DNA from: Accumulibacter sp.
GTDB lineage: Bacteria; Pseudomonadota; Gammaproteobacteria; Burkholderiales; Rhodocyclaceae
NCBI GenBank assembly: GCA_031276375.1
Contig: JAISNE010000111.1
Location: 1-8,378, forward strand
Reading direction: 5' to 3'
Length of the DNA stretch: 8,378 nucleotides
Position 1 is the stretch's first letter. Each line of letters starts with the position of its first letter. The notes under the pieces are model-generated. The model ran no database searches. It was given only the letters and a program-made list of their open reading frames with translations, and was not told where the DNA came from. Below are positions 6,332 to 8,378 of this stretch, piece after piece. Position numbers and translations under genes: made by a program.

Positions 6332-6804
6332 AGCTCATACTCGCGGATATCGATGGCGTCCTGACCGACGGGCGCGTGACGCTGGACGTTCATGGCAATG
6401 AAACGAAGTCGATATGTTACCGGGACCTGGACGCTATCGGCATTGGACGGCGCAACGGCTACGATTTCGCATTCGTGACTGGCGAGGACACGGAAATGGC
6501 CAGAACAATCGCCAAGCGTTTCAATGTGGAAAGGATTTATACCGGCGCGAAGGATAAACTGTCCGCGATCAAAACAATCGCCGCGGAATCGGGCGTCGAT
6601 ATTCATGCGTTGTTATATATAGGCGACAACGACAGCGACGTTCCCGCTCTTGAAGCGGTTGGAATTGGAATCGCTCCGCGAGACGCGACTCCAGGGGCGA
6701 GAAATGCCGCGAACTTTATCACGGAATCCGGCGGCGGTCATGGCGTGCTGCTTGAAGTCGTTGGCGGGTTGATGGCGGGAAAATTGAAATTCCAGACCGA
6801 ATAA
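6328..6804 (+). CDS. KdsC-type HAD phosphatase (ulosonate-phosphate)
   Basis: A 158-residue capless (C0) HAD phosphatase, matching the usual length of KdsC and KDN-9-phosphate phosphatase, which work as cytoplasmic tetramers. Motif I is ADIDGVLTDG (6-15), with nucleophile D7 and acid/base D9. Motif II is T51 in VTGED, motif III is K77 in GAKDK, and motif IV is GDNDSD (99-104) for magnesium. The family's C-terminal GGGHGV (135-140) is present. After TG it has Glu (E53) where KDO-8-phosphate phosphatases typically have Arg, which leans towards a nonulosonate-9-phosphate substrate (from memory, not checked). The ATG at 6328 is chosen because it overlaps the NeuB-like stop and begins at the conserved core. 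Its partner role is to dephosphorylate the NeuB-like product. Confidence 0.87.
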   Translation: MKLILADIDGVLTDGRVTLDVHGNETKSICYRDLDAIGIGRRNGYDFAFVTGEDTEMARTIAKRFNVERIYTGAKDKLSAIKTIAAESGVDIHALLYIGDNDSDVPALEAVGIGIAPRDATPGARNAANFITESGGGHGVLLEVVGGLMAGKLKFQTE

Positions 6805-6808
6805 AGCG

Positions 6809-8378
6809 ATGAAGGTATCGGATTATATTTTTGCGTTCCTTGCCGAGCGTGGAATCGACACGGTATTTTATTTACCGGGGGGAGGGGCCATGCATTTGGT
6901 CGACTCCCTGGGGCGATGCGGCGATATGAACGCCGTGCCGCTTTTGCATGAACAGGCGGCCGCGATTGCCGCCGAATCATATGCCAATACGCTTGGACGG
7001 CCAGGCTGCGCGCTCGTGACGACGGGGCCGGGCGGAACCAACGCCGTGACAGGCGTGTTGGCGGCGCATCTGGATTCATCGCCGGTGTTTTTCGTGTCGG
7101 GACAGGTAAAGACGGCGGATTTGAAAGAACGTTACGGAGTGCGTTCACTGGGTTCGCAGGAAGCCGATATTGTGTCGATCGTTCGGTCGATCACGAAATA
7201 TGCGGTGATGGTGACGGACAAGGCGCGGGTTCGATACGAACTTGAACGCGCGTGGCGCGAGATGACGGTCGGGCGCAAGGGGCCGGTCTGGATTGACATT
7301 CCGCTCGATGTGCAAGGCGCGCGAATCGAGCCGGACAAACTGCGCGGATACGCGTCGCCAGCCGAAGACGCGCGTGTCGATGTGTCGGAAATCATTTCCG
7401 CGCTGAATTCGGCAAAGCGCCCGGTGATGATCGTGGGAAACGGCCTGGCCGGATGCAAGGCGCGCTTCCGCGAATTGCTGGAATATCTACAAATACCGGT
7501 TATTCCGACCTGGAAAGCGATGGACTGCGTACCGAACGACCATCCGCTTTACGCCGGGCGCGCGGGGGGAATGGGCGACCGTCATGGCAATCTGGCGATG
7601 CAAAACGCCGATTTACTGCTGTGTCTCGGAACGCGGCTCGACTTCTCGATAACGGGTTATGACCGTTCGGAATGGGCGCCGAAAGCGACAAAAATCGTCG
7701 TGGAAATCGACCGGACGGAAATAACAAAGCTGGAGAGCGCTTCAAGACTCATCCCTGTGCTTGCCGATGCCGGGGATGTTCTGGCGGCATTGCTCAAAAG
7801 CAAAAACGATATACGCGCGCACGGACAGCCCGAGTGGAAGGCACGGATCGCCAGATGGAAATCGAAATACCCGATAAGCGCGCCAGACGGCGAATTGACG
7901 ACTTACGCACTGGCGCAATCGCTGTCCGAACAGCTCCCGGAAGGAGCGCATATCGCGCCGTGCAGCGCGGGAACGACGGCGGAAATATTCTTCCAGGCGT
8001 TTCGCGTGAAGCGAGGGCAGGTCGTGCGTTCAAATCACGGCCTGGGCGCGATGGGTTTCGAGATTCCGAACGCAATCGGCATGTGTATTGCCTCCGGCGG
8101 AAAGGACGTGATCTGTATCGCGGGCGATGGCGGTATGCAGGTCAACATTCAGGAACTCGCCATCGTTGCCGGGCGTAGATTACCGATCAAGATATTTGCC
8201 ATCGACAATGGCGGATACGCATCGATTCGCAATATGCAAAACAATCATTTTCAAGGCAGACATGTCGGTTGCGACGAAAACAGCGGACTGTATTTGCCCG
8301 ATTTGGAAAAGATTTCGCTGGCATACGGAATAAGCTATGCGCGGATTGACTCGATAGAGGGACTGGATGAAAGCGTTC
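6809..8378 (+). CDS. acetolactate-synthase-like TPP enzyme (3' truncated by window)
   Basis: At least 523 residues are present and the gene continues past the right edge (families run about 550-600). It has all three TPP-enzyme domains: an N-terminal PYR domain with the catalytic glutamate E48 in LLHEQAAAIAAE and TTGPGGTN; a central Rossmann-like domain (about 195-345, VMIVGNGLAG, LLLCLGTRLD); and a PP domain with GLGAMGF (411-417), GDGGMQVNIQEL (439-450) and N467, where D440 and N467 bind magnesium-TPP. The segment after the metal site reads IRNMQ (473-477), where acetohydroxyacid synthases usually have RQWQ, so the specificity tryptophan is missing. No ilvN/ilvH-like small subunit is nearby. 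It starts 4 bp after the phosphatase gene with only a weak ribosome site. I infer a C-C bond-forming or decarboxylating step in sugar synthesis, as known for YerE in yersiniose. The true substrate is unknown. Confidence 0.88.
   Translation, partial: MKVSDYIFAFLAERGIDTVFYLPGGGAMHLVDSLGRCGDMNAVPLLHEQAAAIAAESYANTLGRPGCALVTTGPGGTNAVTGVLAAHLDSSPVFFVSGQVKTADLKERYGVRSLGSQEADIVSIVRSITKYAVMVTDKARVRYELERAWREMTVGRKGPVWIDIPLDVQGARIEPDKLRGYASPAEDARVDVSEIISALNSAKRPVMIVGNGLAGCKARFRELLEYLQIPVIPTWKAMDCVPNDHPLYAGRAGGMGDRHGNLAMQNADLLLCLGTRLDFSITGYDRSEWAPKATKIVVEIDRTEITKLESASRLIPVLADAGDVLAALLKSKNDIRAHGQPEWKARIARWKSKYPISAPDGELTTYALAQSLSEQLPEGAHIAPCSAGTTAEIFFQAFRVKRGQVVRSNHGLGAMGFEIPNAIGMCIASGGKDVICIAGDGGMQVNIQELAIVAGRRLPIKIFAIDNGGYASIRNMQNNHFQGRHVGCDENSGLYLPDLEKISLAYGISYARIDSIEGLDESV

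Noticed and set aside
6809..8378. Calling the TPP enzyme ilvB/ilvI (acetolactate synthase for branched-chain amino acids).
   Set aside because: It sits in a glycan operon with no small subunit nearby, and RNMQ replaces RQWQ. The fold is shared, but the role is probably different.

Overview
The window looks like chromosomal DNA of a GC-rich member of the Pseudomonadota. A betaproteobacterium is the most likely source, because the tyrosyl-tRNA synthetase reads like the Neisseria/E. coli type and the first gene is a close YdfG relative. The genus cannot be told from this sequence. There are six complete protein genes, one gene cut by the right edge and one transposase remnant. I saw no RNA genes or CRISPR arrays.

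Left part (1-2640), housekeeping and GC-rich. A YdfG-type short-chain dehydrogenase (77-832, +) faces tyrS (1297-2571, -). The 464-bp convergent gap between them holds no credible gene. It contains a long perfect palindrome, three copies of a 23-bp GC-rich repeat (two of them forming a large inverted repeat) and a pair of about 40-bp direct repeats. tyrS has a good extended -10 promoter near 2629-2637.

Boundary (2640-3040). Just beyond the tyrS promoter is a decayed, frameshifted C-terminal piece of an ISAs1-family transposase (about 2710-2860). An AT-rich leader follows, with a possible extended -10 promoter and a perfect 9-bp inverted repeat (2909-2930).

Right part (3041-8378), a tightly packed surface-glycan operon reading rightwards. 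It encodes a GT2 glycosyltransferase with a TPR-like tail, an extended-SDR sugar epimerase/dehydratase, a short NeuB-type ulosonate synthase, a KdsC-type HAD phosphatase and an acetolactate-synthase-like TPP enzyme that runs off the window. Junctions are -4, -26, -4 and +4 bp, so the genes are probably translationally coupled. The glycosyltransferase gene is clearly more AT-rich than the rest, and the transposase relic beside it fits acquisition by transfer.

Working model (inference): NeuB condenses PEP with an aldose phosphate, the HAD enzyme removes the phosphate, and the SDR and TPP enzymes make or modify a sugar, possibly by forming or breaking a C-C bond. The glycosyltransferase then uses a product of the pathway. 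NeuB lacks the C-terminal SAF domain and the TPP enzyme lacks the tryptophan typical of acetohydroxyacid synthases. The product is therefore probably not ordinary N-acetylneuraminate, and the TPP enzyme is probably not for branched-chain amino acids. This cassette is the best candidate here for an incompletely described pathway.
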